Below, piece by piece: positions 40,031 to 48,894 of a stretch of 64,000 nucleotides of DNA (within the stretch, counting starts at the first letter, position 1; every line of letters begins with the position of its first letter). The notes beneath the pieces are model-generated. The model was not told the origin of the DNA. It worked only from the letters and a program-made list of their open reading frames with translations, and did no database searches. The stretch spans positions 4,411,501 through 4,475,500 of the forward strand of contig NZ_BLIN01000005.1 in the NCBI RefSeq assembly GCF_009811555.1, given 5' to 3'. A program made the position numbers and the translations under genes. The DNA is from Streptomyces caniferus. Its GTDB lineage: Bacteria; Actinomycetota; Actinomycetes; Streptomycetales; Streptomycetaceae.

Positions 40031-41071
40031 CTACCCGACCAGCTGCGCGAGGTATGTCTCACGTTCAGCAACATCGGCCAACAGCTTCTCGGCGATCTCG
40101 TCCAGGAGCGTGTCCGGGTCCTCCGGCGCCATCTTGATCATCGCGCCGATCGCGCTCTCCTCCAGCTCGGAGGCAGCGGCGGCCAGCAGCTCCTTGCGCT
40201 CGGCCAGCCACTCCAGCCGGGCATAGAGCTCCTCACTCTCGCTGAGCCGCTCCTCAGCCGGCGCGGGACCGGCCTCCCACTCCTGTGCCAGCTGCCGCAG
40301 CACGGCCTCATTGCCCTGGCCGTACGCCGCATTGACCCGCGCGATGAACTCGTCCCGCCGAGCCCGCTCCGCATCGTCCCGCGCCAGGTCCGGATGAGCC
40401 TTGCGCACCAGGTCGCGGTAGACCTTGCGGGCCTCCTCGCTGGGCCGCACCTTCTGCGGCGGCTGCACCGGCTGCTCGGTGAGCATCGCCTGCGCCTCCG
40501 AGAACAGCCCGTCGGAGCCCATCCAGCCGTGGAAGAGCTCCTCCACTTCCGGCATCGGCAGCACCGACGCACGCGCCTCATGGGCCTTACGGATGTCCTC
40601 GGGAGCGCCCGTACGCGCCGCCACCGCCTCGGCGATCTGCGCATCGAGCTCGTCCAGCCGCGCGTACATGGGCCCGAGCCGCTGGTGGTGCAGGCGGGAG
40701 AAGTTCTCCACCTCCACCCGGAAGGTCTCCACGGCAATCTCGAACTCGATCAGCGCCTGCTCCGCGGCCCGAACCGCCTTCGCCAGCCGCCGGGTCGCCT
40801 TGTCCCGAGCCGCCTGATCATCAGACGCGCCGCCCTGCTCGGTCCCGGCCTCCGCCTGACCGGCGGGCGAACCGTTCTGAGCGCCCTGGTCGGCGTCCGC
40901 CTCCTCGGGACCCCCGGTCCGATCTCCCGAGCCAGCATCCTGTCCGACCTGGGATCTCTGACCGCCGCCGCGGGCGTCCGGTGCCTGCGGGTCGGCCGAG
41001 GCGTCCGGGATGCCCGGTACGTCCGGTCGGTGCTGACCGTCCTGCGTGTTCTCCGCGTGCGAGTTCGTCAC
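40031..41071 (-). CDS. J-domain-like protein with long acidic N-terminus
   Basis: 346 residues from a GTG at 41071. Residues 1-95 are disordered, Gly/Asp/Gln-rich. A coiled coil follows (RLAKAVRAAEQALIEFEIAVETFRVEVENF). The part near 215-255 is J-domain-like: EEARKVYRDLVRKAHPDLARDDAERARRDEFIARVNAAYGQG, with HPD in the right place. A second helical region follows. This suggests a specialised DnaK co-chaperone. An ATG at 41116 with AGGAAG upstream is a real alternative start, but its extra 15 residues look non-coding. Confidence 0.7.
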   Translation of the reverse strand: MTNSHAENTQDGQHRPDVPGIPDASADPQAPDARGGGQRSQVGQDAGSGDRTGGPEEADADQGAQNGSPAGQAEAGTEQGGASDDQAARDKATRRLAKAVRAAEQALIEFEIAVETFRVEVENFSRLHHQRLGPMYARLDELDAQIAEAVAARTGAPEDIRKAHEARASVLPMPEVEELFHGWMGSDGLFSEAQAMLTEQPVQPPQKVRPSEEARKVYRDLVRKAHPDLARDDAERARRDEFIARVNAAYGQGNEAVLRQLAQEWEAGPAPAEERLSESEELYARLEWLAERKELLAAAASELEESAIGAMIKMAPEDPDTLLDEIAEKLLADVAERETYLAQLVG

Positions 41072-41824
41072 CCGGTCAGCGTACGGCCCACGCCGCGCCC
41101 GCCCCTCGACGGCCATTCACGCGCTTCCTACGGGGCCCCTCCCCCCCCCAGCCCACCCTCCCCCTCAGCCGACGGGCCGCTGCGCCTACGAGCTGCTCAT
41201 CGGCAGGTCCCTCACCGGCAGGCCGACCGTCGATAGGCCGCCCGTCGGCGAGCCGTCTGGCGTCAGACCGCCCGTCGACAGCCCTCCGTAGATCGACTTC
41301 TCCGTAGACTGGCCGCTCCGTACCCCACCTCTCTGTCGGCAGGCCTCCTCCATCGACTAGCCGATCAGCCGATCAGCGGCAGCCTGCCGATCAGCGTCGG
41401 CGCCTCCCCATCAGGCCGACGGCCCACAATCAGGCAGGTCGGCGGATCAGTCGACCAACCGGCGCAGACCTCCTGCACCGCCCAGCGCCACTCCGCGCTC
41501 GCGGCAACGCGTCAACCGTCCGTACGCCACGCCTTCAAGCAGCACCACAGCGCTCAGCAGGTGCGCGGGCCCGGCCGCCCCCTTCCGCAAGCCACTCACA
41601 CCCCCGCAAGCCGCTCCTGGCACCGTTCCCAGCAGACTGCTCCTGGCAGACCCCTCCCGGCCTACCGCCGCGCCCAGCCGCCGATCGCGTCAGAGCTCCC
41701 GCCAACCGCTCCGGGCCCCGGCCCCGGCCGCTCCCACGCCCGCCCGCTCCGGCCTCCCGAGCCCGGCCAGGCGCCGAGAGCGCGTCCTTTCTCTTCTCCC
41801 TCCCGCGCCTCTTCCCGTCCGCCC
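41072..41824. other. 753-bp gap without a convincing gene
   Basis: Between the J-domain gene and DUF2252, both on the minus strand. It contains a C9 tract (41141-41149) and an irregular block (about 41200-41460) rich in short motifs such as GCCGATCAGC, CGATCAGCC and GCCGTCGATAG. A 97-residue minus ORF (41535-41828) is only Arg/Gly/Ala composition with no ribosome site. No RNA gene recognised. Confidence 0.6.
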
Positions 41825-43264
41825 TCACACCCCCGTCTCCGCCGGTATCCGCCCGTTCTTCACTGCCGTGGCCAATTCCGCGTGGTCTGCTTCCGTGCGG
41901 TCCGCGTAAGACACCGCGAACTTCGCGATCGCCTCGTCCAGTTCCTCGTTCTTGCCGCAGTAGCCGGCCAAGAGGCGCGGGTCGGCGCTGTGGGCATGGG
42001 CTCGGGCCAGGAGAGCGCCGGTCATGCGGGCGTAGTCATCCATCTGATCGCCGGACAACTGCGCCGGGTCCACGCTGCCCTTGCGGTTTCGGAACTGGCG
42101 GACCTGGAACGCTATTCCTCCCTGCCGGCCGCTATCCGAGGTCGCGCCGCCGTCCGACGCCGCAACGTCGTGCACCGTCGTCCAGCCCAGCAAGATGTCG
42201 CTGACCACCTGCATCCGGCGCTGCCCGAGCACCACCCGGCGTCCCTCGTGCGCCACCGGCGGCACGGGGAAGCCGACCTTCGCCACGAACGGCACCAGCA
42301 CGGAGGCACGCGCCTCCTTCACCTGCAGGACGAGCGGCTCGCCCCGGTGATCCAAGAGCAGCACCACATACGACCGCAGCCCCACGCTGCCCGTGCCGAC
42401 CACACGGAAGGCCACGTCGTGCACCGCGTGCCGAGCCATCAGCGGCAGCCGGTCTTCGGGGAGCGTCTCCAGGTAGCCGGCGAGGGACGCAACCACTGCG
42501 GCCGCTTCCGCATCCGGCACCCGTCGCAACACCGGCTGGGCGTCCACGAACCGGCGGCTACCGTCCGGCGCCTCCTCCGTCGCCTTCGCCGCGAACCGGG
42601 CGCTGGTGTTCTTGCGCGCCTTGTCCGCAACCCGCTCCAGCGTCCCCACGAGATCCTTGGCATCGGCATGCGAGACCAGCGCCTCGTCGGCGATCGCGTT
42701 CCACGCCTCGGTCACGGGCAGCTTCGCCAGCAGCCGCATCGTGCGGCGGTACGCGCCCGCCGCGTCCTGTGCCGCCTTACGGCAGGCGTCCTCGCCCGCG
42801 CCCGCCTCCCGGCCCGCCAGCACCATCGACGTCGCGAGCCGCTTCACGTCCCACTCCCACGGCCCGTACAAGGTCTCGTCGAAGTCGTTGAGATCGATGA
42901 CGAGCTGGCCACGGGCGTCGCCGTAGAGTCCGAAATTGGCGGCGTGGGCGTCTCCGCAGATCTGCGCGCCGATGCCGGTCACGGGACTGCCCGTCAGGTC
43001 GTACGCCATCAGGCCCGCAGAGCCGCGGAGGAAGGCAAAGGGGCTTGCGGCCATCCGGCCGACCCGTATCGGTGTCAGGTCGGGCAGCCGGCCGGCATTG
43101 GACTGCTCAACCGCCGCGACCGCATCCGGCCGCCCGGCCGCGATCGTCAGCGCGGCCTGCTCCGCACGCGGAACATGCTCCCGCAGCGCCCGCCCGGCGG
43201 CCTTGGGCGACGATCCCTGCGCATCCGCCTTCGCGAACCCCGGTACGTACGGCACACGCGGCAT
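41825..43264 (-). CDS. DUF2252 family protein
   Basis: 479 residues. DUF2252 pattern: N-terminal HVPRAEQA, FAFLRGSAGLMAYDL, then ICGDAHAANFGLYGDARGQLVIDLNDFDETLYGPWEWDVKRLATSM. These resemble a kinase-like fold (aminoglycoside-phosphotransferase/choline kinase type catalytic Asp and NDFDE metal site). The C-terminus has YADRTEADHAELATAVKNGRI. Function unproven. A Shine-Dalgarno GGGGGAGG lies about 11 nt before the ATG. Confidence 0.87.
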   Translation of the reverse strand: MPRVPYVPGFAKADAQGSSPKAAGRALREHVPRAEQAALTIAAGRPDAVAAVEQSNAGRLPDLTPIRVGRMAASPFAFLRGSAGLMAYDLTGSPVTGIGAQICGDAHAANFGLYGDARGQLVIDLNDFDETLYGPWEWDVKRLATSMVLAGREAGAGEDACRKAAQDAAGAYRRTMRLLAKLPVTEAWNAIADEALVSHADAKDLVGTLERVADKARKNTSARFAAKATEEAPDGSRRFVDAQPVLRRVPDAEAAAVVASLAGYLETLPEDRLPLMARHAVHDVAFRVVGTGSVGLRSYVVLLLDHRGEPLVLQVKEARASVLVPFVAKVGFPVPPVAHEGRRVVLGQRRMQVVSDILLGWTTVHDVAASDGGATSDSGRQGGIAFQVRQFRNRKGSVDPAQLSGDQMDDYARMTGALLARAHAHSADPRLLAGYCGKNEELDEAIAKFAVSYADRTEADHAELATAVKNGRIPAETGV

Positions 43265-43645
43265 AGCGGGCCACCTCCCCCTTCACAACCTGCGTTCTTG
43301 TGTCCTTGTCCGCTGCGTCATCAACCCGCCGAGTGCACCCGGCCCGCCGACGAGCAATGACGTTACCGAGATCCCGTCACCACCCGCAGAGCCTGTGGAT
43401 AACTCTCCGGATCTCCACATCGCGGAACCTCGGCACGACGGAGTCTCGGGACAGCCGGAGGGCAGGACAGCCAGGCCCAGGGAGCCCGGGATCTCGGGAT
43501 CTCGGACGCGGAGACTCGGCCCGCGGACTCCCCAGCCCCCCAGCGCTCACGGCTCAGAGCCCCCAGCCCCAGCCCAGCCCCCAACCAGGCCCCCAGAGAC
43601 CAGCCCCCACAGCGCCCCTGACGCCCCAACACCCCAAACCCCCCG
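43265..43645. other. 381-bp gap with a DnaA box
   Basis: Between the minus-strand membrane-protein gene and DUF2252 (also minus). It contains a perfect TGTGGATAA DnaA box (43394-43402), followed by low-complexity CCCCAGC/CCCAACC-rich sequence. Nothing coding is seen, except that the neighbour's tail begins at its low end. Confidence 0.55.
43394..43402 (-). other. DnaA box TTATCCACA (reverse)
   Basis: TGTGGATAA in the intergenic space upstream of the membrane protein gene's 3' end, downstream of which sits DUF2252's promoter region. Confidence 0.5.
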
Positions 43646-45022
43646 CTAAACCCCCACAGCCTCCTCCATCTCCACCTCCGCATCCACCTCCACCTCCGCA
43701 GCAACCGCCGCATCCACATCTGCAGCCCCGTCACCCACTTCAGCCCCAACTCCCCCTGCCACCTGTACCGTCCCGGCCGCCCGCTCCAACCAGCTCCCCC
43801 GCTCAGGCGCAGGCGACGGCACCGGCTCCGGCACCGTCGCCGCCACCGCTGCCGCCGCGACCGCCGCGGCATTGGCCGCCGCCTCCGCCGCCGCGGTACG
43901 CCGCCGCCTCTCGGCCAGCGCCGCCACGCCGACCATCACCAGGCCGGCGACCAGCCACCACACCAGGGTCCAGACGTGCCCCGACAGGCCGTAATCGTCG
44001 AAGTAGACGTGGCTGCGAGTGCCCTCCACGAAGCCCGCGCCGTTCCAGAAGGAGTGCAGCGCCGCGAAGAACCCGTTCTGCATCTCCGGGCGGAAGATCC
44101 CGCCGGAGGACGTGAAGTTGAGCATCACGAAGAGGGCCATCACGCCGAGCGTGGTCCAGCGCTTGAGGAAGGTGTGCAGGCCGGTGCCGATCAGCAGGAT
44201 GCCTGCGGAGTAGAGCCAGGCCATGCCCCACAGGCCCCTGAGCCCGTGGTCGACGAGGTGGAAGACCGGACCGGCGAACGCCGTCCCGATGAGGCCGACG
44301 ACGAAGGACGTGCCGATCGCCAGCACCGCCCGCAGCCGGATCGGCAGTACCGCTCCGGCACCGCCGATCACCGCGACCGAGGCGTACGAGCCGATGCTGA
44401 TCGCGACCAGCAGGAAGAAGATGCCCTGACCGGTGGGGTCGTCCTCGGCCTTCGGCGCCACGTCCGTGACCTTCAGCGGAGCGCCCTGGTGCGCCGCGAT
44501 CGGGGTGAAGACCTTCTGTACGACGGAAGCGCTGGTGTCGGATCCGGCGGTCGCCACCAACAGCTCGGGCGCCTGCTTCGCCGAGCCGCCCGCCGCTCCG
44601 TAGCCGCCGGCCCCTCCCGTCGCGCTCTTCATCCCCCCGCTTGTCGCACCCTTCGCCGCCCCCTTCGAGGCACCCTGCGCATGGATCACATACGCACCGA
44701 AGATGTCCTGGTGCTTGAGCCGTTCGACCGCCGCCGACCGGTCAGCGACCGTCCGCACCTCCAGGTCGCCGCCCGCCTTGTCGTTGATCGACTGGGCGAG
44801 CAGCTGTGCGCTCCGGCCCGATCCGACGACCGCGACGGGCAGGTGATGCGGTGCGGGGTTCGCGAAGGCGCCCAGGTATGCCAGCCCCATCCCGATGCAC
44901 ATCAGCAGCGGGGTGATCAGGTGCGTCAGCACATGACGCAGCCCGGCGGAGTGGGCGGAGCGCGCGGAACGGTGGCTGCCGTGTTGCTCGCTTCGGTGGT
45001 CGGGACGTCGGACCGTACTCAT
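43646..45022 (-). CDS. ABC-2/YhgE-Pip-like polytopic membrane protein
   Basis: 458 residues. TM1 near 33-54, a large extracytosolic domain (about 60-190; VAVVGSGRSAQLLAQSINDKAGGDLEVRTVADRSAAVERLKHQDIFGAYVIH), then about six TM segments (195-380), as in DUF3533/YhgE-Pip proteins that resemble ABC-2 permeases without a visible ATPase. The C-terminal about 80 residues are Ala- and then Val/Glu/Asp-rich, coded by short DNA repeats of GGAGGTGGA type; they are unlikely to be conserved. Divergent from a MarR regulator, which probably represses it. Confidence 0.8.
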   Translation of the reverse strand: MSTVRRPDHRSEQHGSHRSARSAHSAGLRHVLTHLITPLLMCIGMGLAYLGAFANPAPHHLPVAVVGSGRSAQLLAQSINDKAGGDLEVRTVADRSAAVERLKHQDIFGAYVIHAQGASKGAAKGATSGGMKSATGGAGGYGAAGGSAKQAPELLVATAGSDTSASVVQKVFTPIAAHQGAPLKVTDVAPKAEDDPTGQGIFFLLVAISIGSYASVAVIGGAGAVLPIRLRAVLAIGTSFVVGLIGTAFAGPVFHLVDHGLRGLWGMAWLYSAGILLIGTGLHTFLKRWTTLGVMALFVMLNFTSSGGIFRPEMQNGFFAALHSFWNGAGFVEGTRSHVYFDDYGLSGHVWTLVWWLVAGLVMVGVAALAERRRRTAAAEAAANAAAVAAAAVAATVPEPVPSPAPERGSWLERAAGTVQVAGGVGAEVGDGAADVDAAVAAEVEVDAEVEMEEAVGV

Positions 45023-45076
45023 GGGCAGGCCTTCTCAGCTCGTCGGCTCAGCTGTCGCCACTACTGACCGAGCAGT

Positions 45077-45118
45077 AGTTGGCTATTACAACTCTCAATG
45101 CACGTTGTACTATACAAC
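45077..45118. promoter_or_regulatory. MarR operators between membrane protein and MarR genes
   Basis: Two dyads: GTTGTA-N3-TACAAC at 45104-45118, perfect, and AGTTG-N7-CAACT at 45077-45093. AT-rich for this genome and placed between divergent starts at 45022 and 45140, as for MarR autoregulation. Confidence 0.72.
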
Positions 45119-45139
45119 TACCTCTTCGAAAGGCAATCC

Positions 45140-45574
45140 GTGACCCACCGCGACGACTCCGTCGAGACCATCCAGCAGGAGATGACCGCGTTCGCCCGCC
45201 GGGCCCGCGCGACCGCCGCCCGGATGCACCCCGAGCTGTCACTGGTCTCCTACACCCTGCTGGCGCACCTCGACGACCAGCACGGATGCCGCGCCACGGA
45301 CCTCGCCGCGCACTACTTCCTGGACAAGTCCACGGTCAGCCGGCAGATCGCCGCACTGGAGAAGCTCGGATTCGTCGAGCGCCGCGTCGACCCGGAGGAC
45401 CACCGCGTCCAGGTGCTGCACCCCACCGAGAAGGGCGCCGAGGTGCTCGCCAACGTCACCGCCAGCCGCCGCAAGGCGTTCCGGGAGCGGCTGGCCGACT
45501 GGGACGAGGACGACCTCGACCGCTTCGCCACCTACCTGCTGCGCTACAACGCCGCCCAGGAGCGACTGGGATAG
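45140..45574 (+). CDS. MarR family regulator
   Basis: 144 residues from the GTG at 45140 (AAAGG 7-8 nt upstream). The ORF is open back to an ATG at 45098, but that would translate the operator. Winged HTH: LSLVSYTLLAHLDDQHGCRATDLAAHYFLDKSTVSRQIAALEKLGFVERRVDPEDHRVQVLHPTEKGAEVL. Ligand unknown. It should repress itself and the divergent membrane protein, an arrangement typical of efflux control. Confidence 0.88.
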   Translation: MTHRDDSVETIQQEMTAFARRARATAARMHPELSLVSYTLLAHLDDQHGCRATDLAAHYFLDKSTVSRQIAALEKLGFVERRVDPEDHRVQVLHPTEKGAEVLANVTASRRKAFRERLADWDEDDLDRFATYLLRYNAAQERLG

Positions 45575-45713
45575 GGCAACCACGGACGCAGCCCCTCCTG
45601 GAGCCACCCCGGGACCTCGCCCCGCCCTCCGAAACCGCTTACCCCCGGGACCGCCTCCCGGAAGCACTCACTCCCGGAACCCCCCGCCCAACAACCGCGT
45701 ACCCCCGAACCGC

Positions 45714-46076
45714 CTACTTCCGGAACCGCTCCGGACACTGCCCGCCATCGGCGAGATAAGTCTCCGCCCAGCGTCCCAGTTCCTTGAGCGCGGGCTCCAT
45801 CGCAAGGCCGGCCTCCGTCAGCCGGTAGGAGACGCGCAGCGGCGGCCCCGCATCCACCTCGCGCACGAGCAGGCCGGTCGCCGCCAGCTCCATGAGGCGG
45901 TCGGAGAGCATGCGCTCGCTGATGCCGGGGATCGCCCTCCGCAGATCGGCGAAGTGCACCGGGGCCGGCATCAGGGTGGCGACGATCAGCCCCGTCCAGC
46001 GCTTTCCGAACAGCTCGAAGACGCGCGTCATGCCGCCGTCGACCTGCCTGCACATCGCCTCGCCCTGGTCCGCCAT
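45714..46076 (-). CDS. HxlR/YodB-type redox regulator
   Basis: 120 residues of the HxlR winged-helix family: GGMTRVFELFGKRWTGLIVATLMPAPVHFADLRRAIPGISERMLSDRLMELAATGLLVREVDAGPPLRVSYRLTEAG. Cys9 in EAMCRQVDGG corresponds by position to the conserved Cys6 of Bacillus YodB, which is oxidised or alkylated by diamide and quinones to derepress target genes. The only other Cys is near the end (GQCPERFRK). Divergent from azoR with a TACT-N7-AGTA site between them. Confidence 0.88.
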   Translation of the reverse strand: MADQGEAMCRQVDGGMTRVFELFGKRWTGLIVATLMPAPVHFADLRRAIPGISERMLSDRLMELAATGLLVREVDAGPPLRVSYRLTEAGLAMEPALKELGRWAETYLADGGQCPERFRK

Positions 46077-46104
46077 ACAGCCAGAGTACCGCCCTCTCGT
46101 TGGC

Positions 46105-46119
46105 TACTGCAGAAAAGTA
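46105..46119. promoter_or_regulatory. HxlR/YodB-type operator TACT-N7-AGTA
   Basis: TACTGCAGAAAAGTA is an exact match to the spacing and arms of the YodB operator consensus. It lies 29 bp from the HxlR start and 84 bp from azoR, so it should control both. Confidence 0.72.
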
Positions 46120-46202
46120 AGCTGCTGTGCTATTAATAGGGACGTACGGAATTCAACCAGCGGTCGCGCACCGCCCGGCCGCATAGCGAAGGACCGATTC
46201 CC

Positions 46203-46853
46203 ATGGCCACGCTCCTGCTCATCGACTCCTCCCTCTTCCCCGAGGGCGGCTCCGCCTCCCGCTCGGTCACCGCGGCCTTCCGCAAGGCCTGGGAGGAGCA
46301 GCACCCCGACGGCACCGTGATCCACCGCGACCTGGCCGCCGACCCACTGCCGCACCTCGACGGCATCGGCGCCTCCGCCGGCTTCTCCGACCCGGCCGGC
46401 CACACCCCCGAGCAGCAGGCGGCCTTCGCGCTGCGCGTGAAGCTGGCCGAGGAGCTGGAGCAGGCCGACGCGATCGTGATCGGCGCCCCGATGTACAACT
46501 TCACGATTCCCTCCACGCTCAAGGCGTGGCTCGACCAGGTGATGATCATGGGCCGCACGGCGGGCGACCAGCCGTCCGCCAAGGGCACGCCGGTCACCGT
46601 CGTCGCCAGCCGCGGCGGTTCGTACGCGCCGGGCACGCCCCGTGAGCCCTTCGAGTACGTCCAGAACTATCTGGAGGCGGCACTCGGCGGCGGGCTCGGC
46701 CTCGACGTCGACTTCATCGTCCCCGAGCTGACCATGGCCCCCAGCAACCCGGCGATGGCCGAGCTCATCCCGCTGTACGAGACCTCCCGCGAGAAGGCCC
46801 ACGAGGACGCCGCGGCCAAGGCCAAGGCCCTCGTCGCCCGCTTCGCCGCCTGA
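46203..46853 (+). CDS. azoR: FMN-dependent NADH:quinone/azo oxidoreductase
   Basis: 216 residues of the flavodoxin-like AzoR family. FMN phosphate site near the N-terminus (SSLFPEGGSASRSVT), IGAPMYNFTIPSTLKAWLDQVMIMGRT as the core signature, and VVASRGGSY near the isoalloxazine. It reduces quinones, azo dyes and related electrophiles with NADH. Preceded by an operator for the adjacent HxlR regulator, mirroring the YodB-azoR1 pair of Bacillus. Confidence 0.93.
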   Translation: MATLLLIDSSLFPEGGSASRSVTAAFRKAWEEQHPDGTVIHRDLAADPLPHLDGIGASAGFSDPAGHTPEQQAAFALRVKLAEELEQADAIVIGAPMYNFTIPSTLKAWLDQVMIMGRTAGDQPSAKGTPVTVVASRGGSYAPGTPREPFEYVQNYLEAALGGGLGLDVDFIVPELTMAPSNPAMAELIPLYETSREKAHEDAAAKAKALVARFAA

Positions 46854-47381
46854 GGCCCCCAGAGACCGCCCCGGAGACCGCCCGAGACCTCTGCCGGGGG
46901 CGGAGCCACCTGACGCTGCCTCATACGGCCTCACACGGCCTTACGCGCCCTCAGACGGCTCCATACGGCCCCGCACCGCCCCACCCCGGCGGGCGCCACC
47001 CCACCACGGCGCCCGCCCAGCGGCCTGCCCTCCACCCAACTCCCCGACGGGCACGGCCGATTGCCTCGCGCACCCCGTACGGCCACCCCGAAGCCAAGGA
47101 AGAGGAACAGCGCTCGCAGCACCCCAGGGCGCAGCAAAGGCCTCAAACCGCAGAGGGTGACCCACACGTGACAAAAGGCAACAGAAGTCCCTCCCCAGGC
47201 CCCCACCGCTCACACATGTGACGTACTCCTCAAGCCCCCAAGGCCTCAGGACCCCAACCCCAAGGCCCCGCCCCGGCAGACCGGCCAACGGACCAGACCT
47301 CCACATCGCCCCGCCCCCACGACACCCACCCCGCCGCCGCCCGCCCCGTGACACACACAACAACGTGACAAACACAACGAA
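46854..47381. other. 528-bp intergenic region, no gene seen
   Basis: Between azoR and the tRNA terminator. It opens with repeated TACGGCC/CACGGCC motifs (about 46920-46980) and later has AC-rich sequence, including ACACACACAACAACGTGACAAA-like runs near 47350. Minus-strand ORFs that cross it are Arg/Gly/Trp-rich with no ribosome sites. Confidence 0.6.
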
Positions 47382-47421
47382 AGACCCCCGGTCTCCGGAT
47401 TTCTCCGGAGACCGGGGGTCT
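47382..47421 (-). terminator. terminator of tRNA-Leu
   Basis: An 18-bp perfect stem with a 4-nt loop, just 3' of the tRNA on the minus strand. It is followed by TTCGTTG on that strand. The stem is stronger than any other in the window. Confidence 0.92.
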
Positions 47422-47427
47422 CATCTG

Positions 47428-47511
47428 TGCGCGAGGGGGGAGTTGAACCCCCACGCCCTTTCGGGCACTGGAACCTGAATCCAGCGCGTCTGCCTATTCC
47501 GCCACCCGCGC
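47428..47511 (-). tRNA. tRNA-Leu (anticodon CAG)
   Basis: 84 nt with a 7-bp acceptor stem (GCGCGGG/CTCGCGC), a D-arm beginning TGGCGGAATAGGCAGACGC, an anticodon stem CTGGA/TCCAG with loop TTCAGGT (CAG), a long variable arm (GTGCCCGAAAGGGCGT, class II) and T-arm GGGGTTCAACTCCCC. The 3' CCA is not encoded. Reads CUG leucine codons, the most used Leu codon in Streptomyces. Confidence 0.97.
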
Positions 47512-48047
47512 ATGGGTGCTGCCGGTTGATTTTCTCACATGATCCGGGGTGTTCCGCCCGGGTCTTGTGCGACCGCCTTCCGACATCCAGAACACTAGCA
47601 CGGTGACGGGGGTGCCTTCACACGCCTTTTCCCCGGTCCCCGACCTGCGGCAACCCGATGCCGCACCCCGCCGTGCCTCGGACATTCGCCGAGCACTGCC
47701 CAAAGGGTTCACACTCGCGGTAGCCGCAACAGGAGCGGGGCCGTCCGGCCCGCCTCCGCGCCGGCCGGACCGGGCCGGCTCATGTGTCCTGTCCGACTCC
47801 GGCCCCCGCCCGGCGGGAGTGCCCGGCGGTTGCGGGACACTGTTCGCGGGGCACATCTACGATCGCAGTGCACGAGCAGTGGGCAAGGAGCAAGCAAGCA
47901 CCGGGCAACCCTGTGAGGGGCGACACTCGTCCTCAAGGCGGGAAAGGGGAACCAGCCGATTTCCCGACGCGTGGATACGATCAGTAAGCAGTATCAGGAC
48001 GACTCGATCAGGACGACCCCGACGAAGACTGAGGAAGGAGGTGCCCC
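47512..48047. promoter_or_regulatory. promoter and leader region between tRNA-Leu and fhaA
   Basis: 536 bp. It contains the tRNA promoter (minus) in its first part and the promoter of the growth operon fhaA-fhaB-pstP-rodA-pbpA-pknB in its last part. TACGAT at 47976-47981 is a candidate -10 for fhaA, leaving a leader of about 60 nt with an ideal AAGGAGGTG ribosome site. Minus/plus ORFs inside it are not convincing. Riboswitch folds were looked for and not confirmed. Confidence 0.5.
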
Positions 48048-48884
48048 GTGGGAGTACTGAAGCGTTTCGAGCAGCGTCTCGAAGGTCTCGTCAACGGCAC
48101 CTTCGCCAAGGTGTTCAAGTCCGAGGTGCAGCCCGTTGAGATCGCCGGCGCGCTGCAGCGCGAGTGCGACAACAACGCCACCATCTGGAACCGCGACCGC
48201 ACGGTCGTCCCCAACGACTTCATCGTCGAGCTGAGCACCCCGGACTACGAGCGGCTGAGCCCCTACAGCGGGCAGCTCGGCGACGAGCTCTCCAGCATGG
48301 TCCGCGACTACGCCAAGCAGCAGCGCTACACCTTCATGGGATCGATCAAGGTCCATCTGGAGAAGGCCGACGATCTCGACACCGGCCTGTACCGCGTCCG
48401 CAGCCGCACGCTCGCCTCCAGCTCGTCCCAGGAGCCCGCGGGCCCGGCGGCCGCCCAGCGCTCCGCCGCGGCGCCGCCCGGTGGCAGCCGCCCCGGCGGC
48501 GGCCATGTGAGCCCGCCCCCCATGCCTTCGTCCCCGCCTCCCGGCGGCGCGCAGCCCGTACCTCGTACGGCACCGCCCGGTGCAGGACCGCAGCCCCACG
48601 CGCAGACCCGGCGCTGGATCGAGATCAACGGCACCCGCCACCAGATCTCGCGCCCGACGCTCGTGCTGGGCCGCAGCACCGACGCTGACGTACGGATCGA
48701 CGACCCGGGTGTCTCCCGGCGTCACTGTGAGATCCGGGTCGGAACGCCCCCCACGATCCAGGATCTGGGCTCCACGAACGGCATCGTGGTAGACGGGCAG
48801 CACACCACTCACGCTAATCTCCGCGACGGCTCGCGGATTGTCGTGGGCAGTACCACCATCGTTTACCGGCAAGCCGAAGGGTGA
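48048..48884 (+). CDS. fhaA: FhaA, FHA-domain protein with DUF3662 N-terminus
   Basis: 278 residues. DUF3662/GarA-like N-terminal domain (1-125; LKRFEQRLEGLVNGTFAKVFKSEVQPVEIAGALQRE), a Pro/Gly/Ser linker (125-185) and a C-terminal FHA domain (about 190-275; TLVLGRSTDADVRIDDPGVSRRHCEIR ... DLGSTNGIVVDG) that binds phosphothreonine. In mycobacteria FhaA binds MviN phosphorylated by PknB and controls peptidoglycan precursor transport. First gene of the operon ending in pknB. Confidence 0.95.
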   Translation: MGVLKRFEQRLEGLVNGTFAKVFKSEVQPVEIAGALQRECDNNATIWNRDRTVVPNDFIVELSTPDYERLSPYSGQLGDELSSMVRDYAKQQRYTFMGSIKVHLEKADDLDTGLYRVRSRTLASSSSQEPAGPAAAQRSAAAPPGGSRPGGGHVSPPPMPSSPPPGGAQPVPRTAPPGAGPQPHAQTRRWIEINGTRHQISRPTLVLGRSTDADVRIDDPGVSRRHCEIRVGTPPTIQDLGSTNGIVVDGQHTTHANLRDGSRIVVGSTTIVYRQAEG

Positions 48885-48894
48885 AGCGGGGGCA

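Noticed and set aside
41535..41828. 97-residue minus-strand ORF upstream region of DUF2252
   Set aside because: Arg/Gly/Ala composition only, no ribosome site, and it overlaps the 3' end of DUF2252.
47800..48047. Possible c-di-AMP or other riboswitch in the fhaA leader (GGGGAACCAGCCGA)
   Set aside because: Only a short resemblance. Paired elements of the known folds could not be found, and the candidate -10 lies downstream of it.
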